A stretch of DNA of 64,000 nt from contig NZ_JAZDUE010000003.1 in assembly GCF_036350515.1 (NCBI RefSeq), positions 248,001-312,000 of the forward strand. Reading direction: 5' to 3'. Shown piece by piece: positions 33,146 through 42,201 of the stretch. The DNA comes from Gordonia prachuapensis. GTDB taxonomy: Bacteria > Actinomycetota > Actinomycetes > Mycobacteriales > Mycobacteriaceae. Position 1 is the stretch's first letter, and the number at the start of each line of letters is the position of its first letter. Made by a program: the position numbers and the translations under genes. Under the pieces are notes generated by a model that searched no databases, had not been told where the DNA came from, and was given only the letters and a program-made list of their open reading frames with translations.

Positions 33146-34308
33146 CGACCGGCGGCAACGACGATCCGCGTTCGCGCCCCGGGCGGCACGCGATGCCCGA
33201 GGACAACACACCGGCCCGCGAGCCGTCGGTGCGCCCACCCACCTCGAATGCGGGATCCGGTTCCGCGGGACAGGGTTCCGCAGGCCAGGGATCGGGGGGT
33301 GGATGGATTCCGCCGGAGGGTTCCGCGCCGGGTAGGGAACCCGCCGGGACCGCAGGTACACCCGCGACCGCTGTCGCAACGGCCGTCCGCGAGACCGCGC
33401 CCCCGGACACCGCGCGGAAGAAGGCGATCAGCGAGGGTAAATCGGCCGAGCGTCGGCTTGCGTTCTGGCTGGTGGCACCGGCGGCGCTGATGATGTTGCT
33501 GGTGACCGGCTATCCGATCGTCTACGCCTTCTGGCTGTCGCTGAACAAGATGAGCCTGTCGGCGCCCGGTGAGCGAGAGTTCGTGTGGTTCAGCAACTAT
33601 GCGACCGTTCTCACCGACAGTTACTGGTGGACCTCGTTCTTCGTCACGACGGGGATCACGGTCGTCTCCGTCGCGATCGAACTCGTCCTCGGCATGGCGA
33701 TCGCACTCGTCATGCACCGCACCATCTTCGGCCGCGGCACCATCCGCACGGTGGTGCTGATCCCGTACGGGATCGTGACCGTCGCGGCGGCGTTCTCGTG
33801 GTACTACGCCTGGACACCCGAGACCGGCTACCTGGCCAATCTGCTGCCCGACGGCACCGCGCCGCTCACCGAACAGTGGCCGTCGTTGGCGATCATCGTG
33901 CTCGCCGAGGTGTGGAAGACGACACCGTTCATGGCGCTGCTGCTGCTGGCCGGCCTGGCATTGGTCCCCGACGATCTGCTGAAGGCGGCTCAGGTGGACG
34001 GTGCCGGTGCGTGGACCCGCCTGTGGCGCATCATCATCCCGCTGATGAAGCCGGCCATCCTGGTCGCCTTGCTGTTCCGGACGCTCGACGCGTTCCGCAT
34101 CTTCGACAACATCTACGTGTTGACCCGAGGCTCGAACAACACCTATTCGGTGTCGATGCTCGGCTACGACAACCTGTTCAAGGCGTTCAACCTCGGTATC
34201 GGCTCCGCCATCAGCGTCCTCATCTTCGTCTGTGTCGCGATCATCGCGTTCATCTTCGTCAAGGGCTTCGGTACCGCGGCGCCCGGTTCCGAGAACGAGG
34301 GGAGGTAG
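33142..34308 (+). CDS. sugA: Trehalose ABC transporter permease SugA
   Basis: 388 residues. Six membrane helices start at about residue 110 (AFWLVAPAALMMLLVTGYPIVYAFWLSL), and the EAA loop is DDLLKAAQVDGAGAWTRLWRIIIPLMKPA. It differs from the ~300-residue mycobacterial relative by a ~100-residue N-terminal tail rich in Gly/Ser/Pro/Thr with repeats such as GSGSAGQGSAGQGSGGG. The start overlaps the lpqY stop (ATGA), so the tail is real unless translation begins at an internal codon. Confidence 0.9.
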   Translation: MTTGGNDDPRSRPGRHAMPEDNTPAREPSVRPPTSNAGSGSAGQGSAGQGSGGGWIPPEGSAPGREPAGTAGTPATAVATAVRETAPPDTARKKAISEGKSAERRLAFWLVAPAALMMLLVTGYPIVYAFWLSLNKMSLSAPGEREFVWFSNYATVLTDSYWWTSFFVTTGITVVSVAIELVLGMAIALVMHRTIFGRGTIRTVVLIPYGIVTVAAAFSWYYAWTPETGYLANLLPDGTAPLTEQWPSLAIIVLAEVWKTTPFMALLLLAGLALVPDDLLKAAQVDGAGAWTRLWRIIIPLMKPAILVALLFRTLDAFRIFDNIYVLTRGSNNTYSVSMLGYDNLFKAFNLGIGSAISVLIFVCVAIIAFIFVKGFGTAAPGSENEGR

Positions 34309-34316
34309 GTCCGGAC

Positions 34317-35147
34317 ATGTCGCGCAACACATCGAGCAGGGTCTGGTGGGCGATCGCCAACGTGCTGGTGATCCTCTACGCCGTCATTCCGCTGCTGTGG
34401 ATCATCAGCCTGTCGTTCAAGCCGCCGGGCAGCGTGACCGACGGGAACTTCATCCCGCAGGAATGGACGTGGGACAACTACGCGGGCATCTTCGAGACCA
34501 GCGCCTTCACCAGCGCACTCCGCAACTCCATCGGTATCGGTCTGATCACCACCGTCATCGCGGTGCTGCTCGGCACGATGGCTGCGTACGCGGTTGCGCG
34601 CCTGGACTTCCCGGGCAAGCGACTGCTGATCGGAGCTGCGCTGCTGATCGCGATGTTCCCGCAGATCTCGCTGGTCACACCGCTGTTCAACATCGAACGC
34701 AGCATCGGCCTGTTCGACACCTGGCCCGGTCTGATCCTGCCTTACATCACCTTTGCGCTGCCCCTCGCGATCTACACCCTTTCGGCGTTCTTCCGCGAGA
34801 TCCCCTGGGAGTTGGAGAAGGCCGCGAAGATGGACGGTGCGACGCCGTTTCAGGCCTTCCGCAAGGTGATCGCGCCGCTGGCGGCACCCGGCGTGGTGAC
34901 CGCGGCGATCCTGGTGTTCATCTTCGCCTGGAACGATCTGCTGCTCGCACTGTCGCTCACGTCGACCGAGAATGCCATCACCGCGCCGGTCGCGATCGCG
35001 AACTTCACCGGTGACTCGCAGTTCGAGGAGCCGACCGGTTCGATCGCGGCGGCGGCGGTGGTCATCACCATCCCGATCATCATCTTCGTCCTGTTCTTCC
35101 AACGCAGAATCGTGGCCGGTCTGACCTCCGGCGCCGTGAAGGGATAG
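34317..35147 (+). CDS. sugB: Trehalose ABC transporter permease SugB
   Basis: 276 residues, the family length. Six membrane helices (first ~10-32 ANVLVILYAVIPLLWIISLSF) and the EAA loop PWELEKAAKMDGATPFQAFRKVIAPLAAPG, which docks SugC. Forms the channel with SugA. ATG 8 bp after the sugA stop, with GGGGAGG overlapping the end of sugA as ribosome binding site. Confidence 0.93.
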   Translation: MSRNTSSRVWWAIANVLVILYAVIPLLWIISLSFKPPGSVTDGNFIPQEWTWDNYAGIFETSAFTSALRNSIGIGLITTVIAVLLGTMAAYAVARLDFPGKRLLIGAALLIAMFPQISLVTPLFNIERSIGLFDTWPGLILPYITFALPLAIYTLSAFFREIPWELEKAAKMDGATPFQAFRKVIAPLAAPGVVTAAILVFIFAWNDLLLALSLTSTENAITAPVAIANFTGDSQFEEPTGSIAAAAVVITIPIIIFVLFFQRRIVAGLTSGAVKG

Positions 35148-35150
35148 CCC

Positions 35151-36329
<1,179 letters not shown>

Positions 36330-36339
36330 CCGCAGACGT

Positions 36340-36366
36340 CGTCGCCGGGCGGTCTCACCGGCGACG
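36340..36366. terminator. Bidirectional terminator hairpin between sugC and ParB-like gene
   Basis: CGTCGCCGG (36340-36348) pairs perfectly with CCGGCGACG (36358-36366) around a 9-nt loop. It begins 10 bp after the sugC stop, and its loop/right arm contains the stop codon of the convergent ParB-like gene. There is no T-run on either strand, as is common in actinobacteria. Confidence 0.6.
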
Positions 36367-37212
36367 GCGGCGTCCCTGGTCGTGTAGCTCCTTAAGGATC
36401 TCGTCGTCCCAGATGTGCTTGCGCACCAGGCGGTATCGCTCGCAGGCGAGCCACATGTAGAGTTCGGCGTCGCTGTTCAGGTCCGGCCGGATCTCGGCCC
36501 GTCGGGCCATCCGCACCACCGGCAGGAACTCCTCGCCGAACCAGCGCCGCGCCACCTCGACCCGGCTGAGGTACTCGCCGAGTTCCTGTGACAGCCGGAA
36601 TCCCCAGGCCTCGACGTTCTCGGCCAGTTCGGCGTAGTCGAACGGGTCGGCGAGCCGGATGGCCTCGGCCTGGGCACCGCCGAGCGGCACCCGGGACAGG
36701 AACAGTCGGCGGTGGTCTTTGAGTAGCAGGTCCGAGGTCACGTTGATGCCGTCGGGCGAGATCCGGGTGTGGATCTCGGTGACGTAGGCGTCGATGGTGT
36801 GGAAGTGGCGGGCGATCGCGATGGAGACGCGATGGTGTCCGTCGAGGACGAAGTGCATCGAACCGACCCGATAGAGCGCGACCGGCGGCACCGATTCCCC
36901 GCGTCGCTGCGCGGCGGCGAGTCGTTGCCACCGCTCCCGGATCCGGGACGACGTCGGCCGGAAGTAGCGATCGAAGTCCTTGGTGCGGTCGACACTTCCG
37001 ACGATGGAGGAGACCTCCACCTGCTGCAGTCCCAAGGTGGTCTCGCCGATACGGCCGAGTGCGGTGACCACCTCGTCGAACGGCAGCACGGTGTTGACGT
37101 CGGCGGGCTGTCGGGTGAACCAGGCCATCAGCCGCGACATCTCGGCGTGCCGCCGCATGCGCATGAAGTCGTTCTGCGCGTCGGCGTCCGGGAATCCGGT
37201 GTCACGCGCCAT
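36355..37212 (-). CDS. ParB/sulfiredoxin-fold protein (not chromosomal ParB)
   Basis: 285 residues. MHFVLDGHHRVSIAIARHFHTIDAYV (~117-142) contains the DGHHR motif of the ParB nuclease/sulfiredoxin fold, which in relatives binds nucleotide and in ParB holds the clamp site. The preceding PVALYRVGSMHFV fits the same fold. No helix-turn-helix of ParB and no parA neighbour are seen, so partition is unlikely. It overlaps the end of the phosphoesterase gene by 11 bp, hence an operon. DNA or nucleotide processing is a guess. Confidence 0.65.
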   Translation of the reverse strand: MARDTGFPDADAQNDFMRMRRHAEMSRLMAWFTRQPADVNTVLPFDEVVTALGRIGETTLGLQQVEVSSIVGSVDRTKDFDRYFRPTSSRIRERWQRLAAAQRRGESVPPVALYRVGSMHFVLDGHHRVSIAIARHFHTIDAYVTEIHTRISPDGINVTSDLLLKDHRRLFLSRVPLGGAQAEAIRLADPFDYAELAENVEAWGFRLSQELGEYLSRVEVARRWFGEEFLPVVRMARRAEIRPDLNSDAELYMWLACERYRLVRKHIWDDEILKELHDQGRRRRR

Positions 37213-37876
37213 GACGTCGCCTCACCACTCGGAATTCCCTTGTGCCGGGATCGATGTCGAACTGGCAGTAGCCGACCACGTTCATCGAGATGGTGAGGTC
37301 GCCGATCATCTTGTCCGACGGCCGCATTCCATACGGGTGTACGTGTCCGTGCACCATCAGCGTGGGTTGCAGGGACCGCACCAGGCGGTGATAACAGTCG
37401 AATCCGCGGTGTGGCGGGTCGTCGCCGTCGCCGACCCCACGCGCCGGACTGTGGGTCAGGAGGATATCGGGTGCCTGCCGGGAGCAGGTGAGGCGCCACG
37501 ACCGCAGCCGTTGATGCACGTCGGTGTATTGATTGGGCCCGTCGTTGTAGCGCCGGCACCCGCCGAGCCCGCTGATCCGCAGGCCGGCCACCGAGACCGT
37601 GCGTCCGTCGACGTTGATCGCCCCGCGCGGTCCGGGCTCGGTCGACGGCAGTCCGGCCCGCACCCAACCGGCTCGGGCCAGACGGTAGCCCGAGAGGTCC
37701 CGGTCGTGGTTGCCGGGCACGAAGACGCAGGGTGCGTCACACAGGGTCGCGAGAACCTCCAGGTATTCGAACGGCAGGTCACCCGCACCCAGGATCACAT
37801 CGGGGCGGCTCTCGATGCCGACACCGAAGGTCAGCGACTCCACGACCTCGTCGGCCACGGCCAGGACACGAACCAC
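37202..37876 (-). CDS. Calcineurin-like metallophosphoesterase
   Basis: 224 residues from GTG 37876. Metal ligands are in the expected order: VLAVADEV (DxH position degenerate), GAGDLPFEYL, FVPGNHDRDL, LLTHSPARG and VHGHVHPYG. Substrates of this small class range from cyclic nucleotides to phosphodiesters. The GTG is chosen because the first beta strand follows directly and TACTCT lies 7 nt upstream (leaderless); an open frame continues 22 codons further without conserved sequence. It is coupled to a ParB-like protein, suggesting a joint nucleotide- or DNA-directed role. Confidence 0.8.
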   Translation of the reverse strand: MVRVLAVADEVVESLTFGVGIESRPDVILGAGDLPFEYLEVLATLCDAPCVFVPGNHDRDLSGYRLARAGWVRAGLPSTEPGPRGAINVDGRTVSVAGLRISGLGGCRRYNDGPNQYTDVHQRLRSWRLTCSRQAPDILLTHSPARGVGDGDDPPHRGFDCYHRLVRSLQPTLMVHGHVHPYGMRPSDKMIGDLTISMNVVGYCQFDIDPGTREFRVVRRRHGA

Positions 37877-37922
37877 GTGTGCCAGAGTACGGTCCCGACG
37901 GCGTATCAGACCATGTCGTGCC

Positions 37923-37967
37923 CACACCGAGGTCGTGCTCACACCGAGGTCTGCTCACACCGGAGTC
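37923..37967. repeat. Three CACACCGAGGTC-type direct repeats
   Basis: CACACCGAGGTC at 37923-37934 and 37940-37951, and CACACCGGAGTC at 37956-37967, spaced 17 and 16 bp. They lie in the 143-bp divergent region between the phosphoesterase and the SUFU-like gene, upstream of both presumed -10 hexamers. They could be operator sites or a decayed short tandem repeat. Confidence 0.55.
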
Positions 37968-38019
37968 GCGGAGACCGCCGGGCCGCCCGCAGCGATGTCG
38001 GCCGACTACGGTGGGAGCG

Positions 38020-38595
38020 GTGAGCGACGCCGTCACCGACCGGATCAGTGAGTTCCTCGCCGAACGCCTGTCCGCACAACCGCAGCGGGCGTCGGTGACG
38101 TTTCTCGGGGTCGAACCCATCGAGGTCCTGCGATTCGTCACCGGCGACGACCTCGTCTATGTCACCGTCGGCTGTGCCCGGCACCCGATGTCGGAGCCGA
38201 CCGACATCCACGCCGATCCGGTGCGCGGACCGCGTGCCGAGCTCGTGGTGCGGATGCACGCGTCGGCCCCACTGCCCGGCCTGCACCGTCGGATGGCCAC
38301 CGTCGCGGCGGCTCCGGCCGTCGAAGGTCTGATCCTGGCCACCGACGCCCTGGTCGACCTGTCGGAGCCGATGTGGGACGGGGCGGCCGCGACGGCGATG
38401 GTCCTCGAGGACGACGACCTCGGCGACCTGACGCTTCCCGCACCGATGGATCCGGTGCGGTTCCTGCGCGCTGTGCCGATCACCGCCAACGAGGCCGCAT
38501 GGGTGCGGCTCAAGGGTGCCGACGCGCTACGGGAGGCCTGGCGAGAGGCGCGGATCGACGTGATGGCGCCCGACCGGGCGGCCGCGAAACTCTGA
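38020..38595 (+). CDS. Suppressor-of-fused (SUFU)-like domain protein
   Basis: 191 residues from GTG 38020. TVGCARHPMSEP, RAELVVRMHASAPLPGLHRRMATVAAAP, LSEPMWDGAAATAMVLEDDDLG and FLRAVPITANEAAWVRLKGADALREAW follow the order of bacterial SUFU-domain proteins, whose strands carry GxELV and a later hydrophobic F-AVPI-xxE segment. TACGGT (38007-38012) is 7 nt upstream with no ribosome binding site. Bacterial SUFU proteins are often found with toxin or immunity systems, but no toxin is visible here. Confidence 0.6.
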   Translation: MSDAVTDRISEFLAERLSAQPQRASVTFLGVEPIEVLRFVTGDDLVYVTVGCARHPMSEPTDIHADPVRGPRAELVVRMHASAPLPGLHRRMATVAAAPAVEGLILATDALVDLSEPMWDGAAATAMVLEDDDLGDLTLPAPMDPVRFLRAVPITANEAAWVRLKGADALREAWREARIDVMAPDRAAAKL

Positions 38596-38634
38596 TGCCC
38601 CGGGGCGCCTCGGGAGTGAGCGTTCCACACGCAC

Positions 38635-39717
38635 TCAGAGCCATCGGTGATGGCGGAACACCACCCACAGCGTGCTGCAGGTGACGAGAAGTCCGATGAT
38701 CACCGCGGGGTAGCCCCATCGCTCGTCGAGTTCCGGCATGTACTCGAAGTTCATGCCGTAGATGCCGGCGACGAGTGTCGGGACCGCCGCGATCGCGACC
38801 CAGGCCGAGATCTTGCGCATGTCGGTGTTCTGCTGGATGCCGACCTTGGCCGCGGCGGCACCGAGCAGTGAGGTCAGCACCTCGTCGTATTCGACCACGC
38901 GTTCGATGACCGTGGTCAGGTGGTCGGCGACATCGCGGAAATGTCGTCGGATCTCCTTGGGCACCAGCGGGTTCTGCGCCGTGAGCCGGGCCAGCGGGCC
39001 GGTGAGCGGGGTGACCGCGCGCCGGAGTTCGAGGACCTCGCGTTTGAGCAGGTACACCGGGTCGATGTTCAGCGATCGTTGCGGGCCGAACACCGCAGCC
39101 TCGATCGCGTAGATGTCCGATTCCATCCGCTCGGTCACACCGAGATAGCTGTCGACGACGAGGTCGGAGATCGCGTGCAACACCGACGTCGGGCCCAAAG
39201 CGAGCCGTTCCGGGCGGGCCTCGAGCCGGCGCCGCACCCCCGACAGATGGGTGTGGTCGCCGTGGCGGACCGTGATGACGAAATCGGATCCGGCGAAGAT
39301 CATGATCTCACCGGTCTCGACGACCTCACTGGCCTTGTCGATCGACTCGTGTTCGACGTACTTGACGGTGCGCAGTACCAGGAACTGGGTGTCGTCGTAC
39401 ACCTCGAGCTTGGGGCGCTGGTGGGCGTTGACGGCATCCTCGACGACCAGCTCGTGCAAACCGAACGTGCGGCCGACGCCCTCCATCTGCTCGTCGTCGG
39501 GGGAGTGCAGGCCGAGCCAGACGAAGCCCTCGCCGGTCGAGCGGACCTGTTTCAGCGCGTCGACATACGAGATGTGCCCGGCCTGACGATGACCGTCGAT
39601 GTAGACGGCGCAGTCGACCACCGCCCGTGCCGCGGGTACCGGGATCCGCGGCAGAAGCCGTTTCTCGCGTCGCTGGCCGACGAGTCCGCTCGGACGCAGG
39701 TGTGGCATCGAAGGCAC
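38635..39717 (-). CDS. corA: CorA-family magnesium/cobalt transporter
   Basis: 360 residues. The C-terminal signature YGMNF in VAGIYGMNFEYMPELDERWGYP lies between the two membrane helices (~300-322 and ~334-354), and the cytoplasmic funnel makes up the N-terminal ~290 residues (EDAVNAHQRPKLEVYDDTQFLVLRTV). Imports Mg2+. Position matches M. tuberculosis Rv1239c downstream of sugC. GTG start with TAGCAT 7 nt before it; it is divergent from marC with only 29 bp between start codons. Confidence 0.92.
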   Translation of the reverse strand: MPSMPHLRPSGLVGQRREKRLLPRIPVPAARAVVDCAVYIDGHRQAGHISYVDALKQVRSTGEGFVWLGLHSPDDEQMEGVGRTFGLHELVVEDAVNAHQRPKLEVYDDTQFLVLRTVKYVEHESIDKASEVVETGEIMIFAGSDFVITVRHGDHTHLSGVRRRLEARPERLALGPTSVLHAISDLVVDSYLGVTERMESDIYAIEAAVFGPQRSLNIDPVYLLKREVLELRRAVTPLTGPLARLTAQNPLVPKEIRRHFRDVADHLTTVIERVVEYDEVLTSLLGAAAAKVGIQQNTDMRKISAWVAIAAVPTLVAGIYGMNFEYMPELDERWGYPAVIIGLLVTCSTLWVVFRHHRWL

Positions 39718-39746
39718 GGTTGGGATGCTACTCGTACGATCAGCGC
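39718..39746. promoter_or_regulatory. 29-bp divergent corA/marC promoter
   Basis: The whole space between two GTG starts. Reading left, TAGCAT (39730-39725) is 7 nt from corA; reading right, TACGAT (39735-39740) is 6 nt from marC. Four bases separate the two hexamers. There is no room for ribosome binding sites, and any -35 element of each promoter must lie inside the other gene. Confidence 0.6.
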
Positions 39747-40367
39747 GTGCCCTTCGACGTGACCGTGTACACCACGACGTTGATCACGCTCGTGGTGATC
39801 ATGGACCCACCCGGCCAGGTCCCGGTGTTCCTCAGCCTCGTCGGCCATCGGTCCGTCGAATACCGTCGACGCGCGGCGTGGCAGGCGCCGCTGGTCAGTC
39901 TGCTGGTGATCAGTGTGTTCGCGATCGGCGGCAAGGCGATCCTGAACTACCTGCACATCGGCATCCCGGCACTGCAGGGCGCCGGCGGACTGTTGCTGCT
40001 GCTCGTCGCGCTGCAGTTGCTGACCGGCCTGGGCTCCGCGGGCAAGCCCGAGGCCAGCGATGACGTCAACGTCGCGTTGGTACCGCTGGGCACGCCGCTG
40101 CTGGCCGGTCCGGGTGCGATCGCGGCCGTGATCGTCGCGGTCAGCGCCGAAGCCGGGAACGCCGGCGGCTACATCGCGATCGCGGCGGCCATCGTCACCG
40201 TCCACCTGATCGTGATGATCGTGCTGCGGTATTCGACGGTCCTCATCCGCCTGCTCGGGATCGGCGGGATCACCCTGCTGGCCAAGATCGCCGGTCTGTT
40301 GCTCGCGGCGATCGCGGTCCAGCTGATCGCCGACTCCATCGCCGGGTTCATCGCCGAGGGCGGCTAA
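39747..40367 (+). CDS. MarC/NAAT-family membrane protein
   Basis: 206 residues with six hydrophobic segments (~8-30, 42-64, 73-93, 113-134, 140-161, 170-200). VVIMDPPGQVPVFLSL and PLGTPLLAGPGAIAAVIV are the two family half-repeats (MDPxGxxPxF and LAGPGAI). MarC proteins are integral membrane proteins of unsettled function; some were named NAAT amino acid transporters. GTG start 6 nt after TACGAT. Its stop codon TAA is also the first part of a TAACGT hexamer for the next gene. Confidence 0.87.
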   Translation: MPFDVTVYTTTLITLVVIMDPPGQVPVFLSLVGHRSVEYRRRAAWQAPLVSLLVISVFAIGGKAILNYLHIGIPALQGAGGLLLLLVALQLLTGLGSAGKPEASDDVNVALVPLGTPLLAGPGAIAAVIVAVSAEAGNAGGYIAIAAAIVTVHLIVMIVLRYSTVLIRLLGIGGITLLAKIAGLLLAAIAVQLIADSIAGFIAEGG

Positions 40368-40376
40368 CGTGGGTGC

Positions 40377-41318
40377 GTGATCAAGCGCGCAGCGACAGCG
40401 ATCCTGGTGGCCTGTGCCCTCGTCGTCTGCATGGCGGGGTGCTCGGACGACGAGTCGGCGCCGCGCGAGCTGGTTCTGGGCGCTACCGACTCGCCTGCGA
40501 TGCAGGTGATGGTGCGGGTCTACGCCGGGGCGCTGCGCCACACCGGCACCCAGGTGTCGTCCGAGATCCACACGGCCGACTACCGGACGCTGCTCGACGA
40601 CATGGACACCACGTCGGTGGACCTGTTCCCGGCGTTCAGCGGCCGGCTGCTCGCACAGCTGGCTCCCCAGCTCACCCCGGCGACCGCCGACGACGTGTTC
40701 ATCGACCTGAACCGGTCACTGCCCCAGGGAGTTTCGGTGGGCGACGCGACGATGGTCACCGGCACCCCGCGCCTGTTCGTGGCGTCGACGGTGGCCGATG
40801 AGGGCGAGGTGACCGATCTGTCGGACTGCGACCGGATCGCCGCGGGGACACCCGTCGTGGTCGTCGGCGCCCCTGATCAGGGGGTGATCGAGGCATTCGC
40901 CGCGGCCGGGTGTCGCTTCGGCGCGGTGGAATCGGTCGAGTCGGTTCCGGTGGTGGTCGACCGTGTGGCCGGCGGCGGGGCGGTGGGAATCCTCACTCCG
41001 CTCGACGTCGCGGGCGACGACGCCGAGGGCGCGGTCGGCGACATCCGCGCGCTACGCGCGGATCAGCCGGAGCAGCCCGCGGCGACGGGCACGACCCCGA
41101 CGTCGAGGGAAGTGCGGGTCGCGGCGGTGGGCCCCCGGCCCGAGCAGTTGGTGCCGGTCTACCGCAGTGCGGCGTTCACCCTCGACGAGGTGAAGACCAT
41201 CAACACCGTGGCCGGTGAGATGACCACGGCCGATCTCGCCACGCTGGCCCGACGTGCGGTGGCCGGCGAGAATCCGGACGATCTCGCGAACGGATGGCTG
41301 GCCGAGCACGACCTCTGA
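40377..41318 (+). CDS. OpuAC-type glycine betaine/choline-binding lipoprotein, orphan
   Basis: 313 residues. Signal peptide with lipobox MAGC (Cys ~22). GATDSPAMQVMVRVYAGALRHTGTQV and DLFPAFSGRLLAQLAP match the quaternary-amine-binding OpuAC/ProX fold (ligand-binding loops around SxAxx and DLYPxYxG). No permease or ATPase gene is next to it, so it would need a transporter encoded elsewhere. TAACGT (40365-40370) lies 6 nt before the GTG. Ligand type is inferred from the family; aromatic-cage residues are not obvious. Confidence 0.7.
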   Translation: MIKRAATAILVACALVVCMAGCSDDESAPRELVLGATDSPAMQVMVRVYAGALRHTGTQVSSEIHTADYRTLLDDMDTTSVDLFPAFSGRLLAQLAPQLTPATADDVFIDLNRSLPQGVSVGDATMVTGTPRLFVASTVADEGEVTDLSDCDRIAAGTPVVVVGAPDQGVIEAFAAAGCRFGAVESVESVPVVVDRVAGGGAVGILTPLDVAGDDAEGAVGDIRALRADQPEQPAATGTTPTSREVRVAAVGPRPEQLVPVYRSAAFTLDEVKTINTVAGEMTTADLATLARRAVAGENPDDLANGWLAEHDL

Positions 41319-41348
41319 TCGCGCCCGGCCGGCCGCGCACCCGGGTGG

Positions 41349-42179
41349 TCAGGATGCCTTGGACAGTGCCCAGCCGGTGACCCGGGCGACGATGCCCTGG
41401 TATCCGGACGCGACGATGCGGACCCACAGGTCGAGGAGTTTCGCGTCGGCACCCACCAGGACCCGCGCCCGGTTCTTGCGCACGCCCGCGATGATGGCGT
41501 CGGCGGCGTCCTCCGAGGTCATGCGCGCCAGATGCCGGTCGAAGAAGTCGGCCGTCTTCTTCTGGTCGTGGTCGCCGGAGGCCGTGGCGTTGCGTGCGAT
41601 GGCCGTCTTGATCCCGCCGGGGTGCACGCAGGTGACCTTCACCGGGTGCTTGGCGACGATCATCTCCTGGTTGAGGGCCTCGGTGAAGCCGCGCACGGCG
41701 AACTTCGCCGAGTTGTAGGCGGCCTGACCGGGTTCGGACAGCAGGCCGAACAGCGACGACGTGTTGACGATGTGGCCGTCGCCCGACGCGATGATGTGCG
41801 GCAGGAATGCCTTGGTGCCGTTGACGACCCCCCAGTAGTCGACGTCCATCACGCGCTCGATGTCCTTGAACTCGGTGCGCTCGATCTCGCCGTGGTGCGC
41901 GATCCCGGCGTTGTTGAAGATGACGTTCACGGTGCCGTAATGGGCAACCACGGTGTCCGCGTACTCCAGGACGGCCTCGCGCTCGGCGACGTTGAGCAGT
42001 TGCGCGTGCACCGGTGCACCCGTCTCGGCGACCAGTTTCTCGGTGACCGCCAGGCCCTCCGGGTTCAGATCGGAGATGGCGAGCTTGGCACCCAGCTGCC
42101 CCAGCTTGACCGCCAGGTCGCGGCCCATTCCGGAACCGGCGCCGGTGATGACGACGACCTTGTCACGAAAGTCTTTCAT
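41349..42179 (-). CDS. Short-chain dehydrogenase/reductase
   Basis: 276 residues. Classical SDR: NAD(P) site VVITGAGSGMGRDLA (~8-22), NNAG (~90), catalytic Ser in VNTSSLFGLLSEPG and Tyr-x3-Lys in AAYNSAKFAVRG (~152-163). Start at ATG 42179 with AAGGAC 5 nt upstream. It is 22 bp downstream of the Baeyer-Villiger monooxygenase gene, so the two are co-transcribed. An alcohol dehydrogenase feeding a ketone to the monooxygenase is the natural reading. Confidence 0.9.
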   Translation of the reverse strand: MKDFRDKVVVITGAGSGMGRDLAVKLGQLGAKLAISDLNPEGLAVTEKLVAETGAPVHAQLLNVAEREAVLEYADTVVAHYGTVNVIFNNAGIAHHGEIERTEFKDIERVMDVDYWGVVNGTKAFLPHIIASGDGHIVNTSSLFGLLSEPGQAAYNSAKFAVRGFTEALNQEMIVAKHPVKVTCVHPGGIKTAIARNATASGDHDQKKTADFFDRHLARMTSEDAADAIIAGVRKNRARVLVGADAKLLDLWVRIVASGYQGIVARVTGWALSKAS

Positions 42180-42201
42180 GATGTCCTTCTCTCGGCGGTG
42201 G

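Noticed and set aside
36355..37212. Chromosome partitioning ParB
   Set aside because: Only the nuclease-like fold motif DGHHR is present. There is no helix-turn-helix domain, no parA, and no parS-like palindrome nearby.
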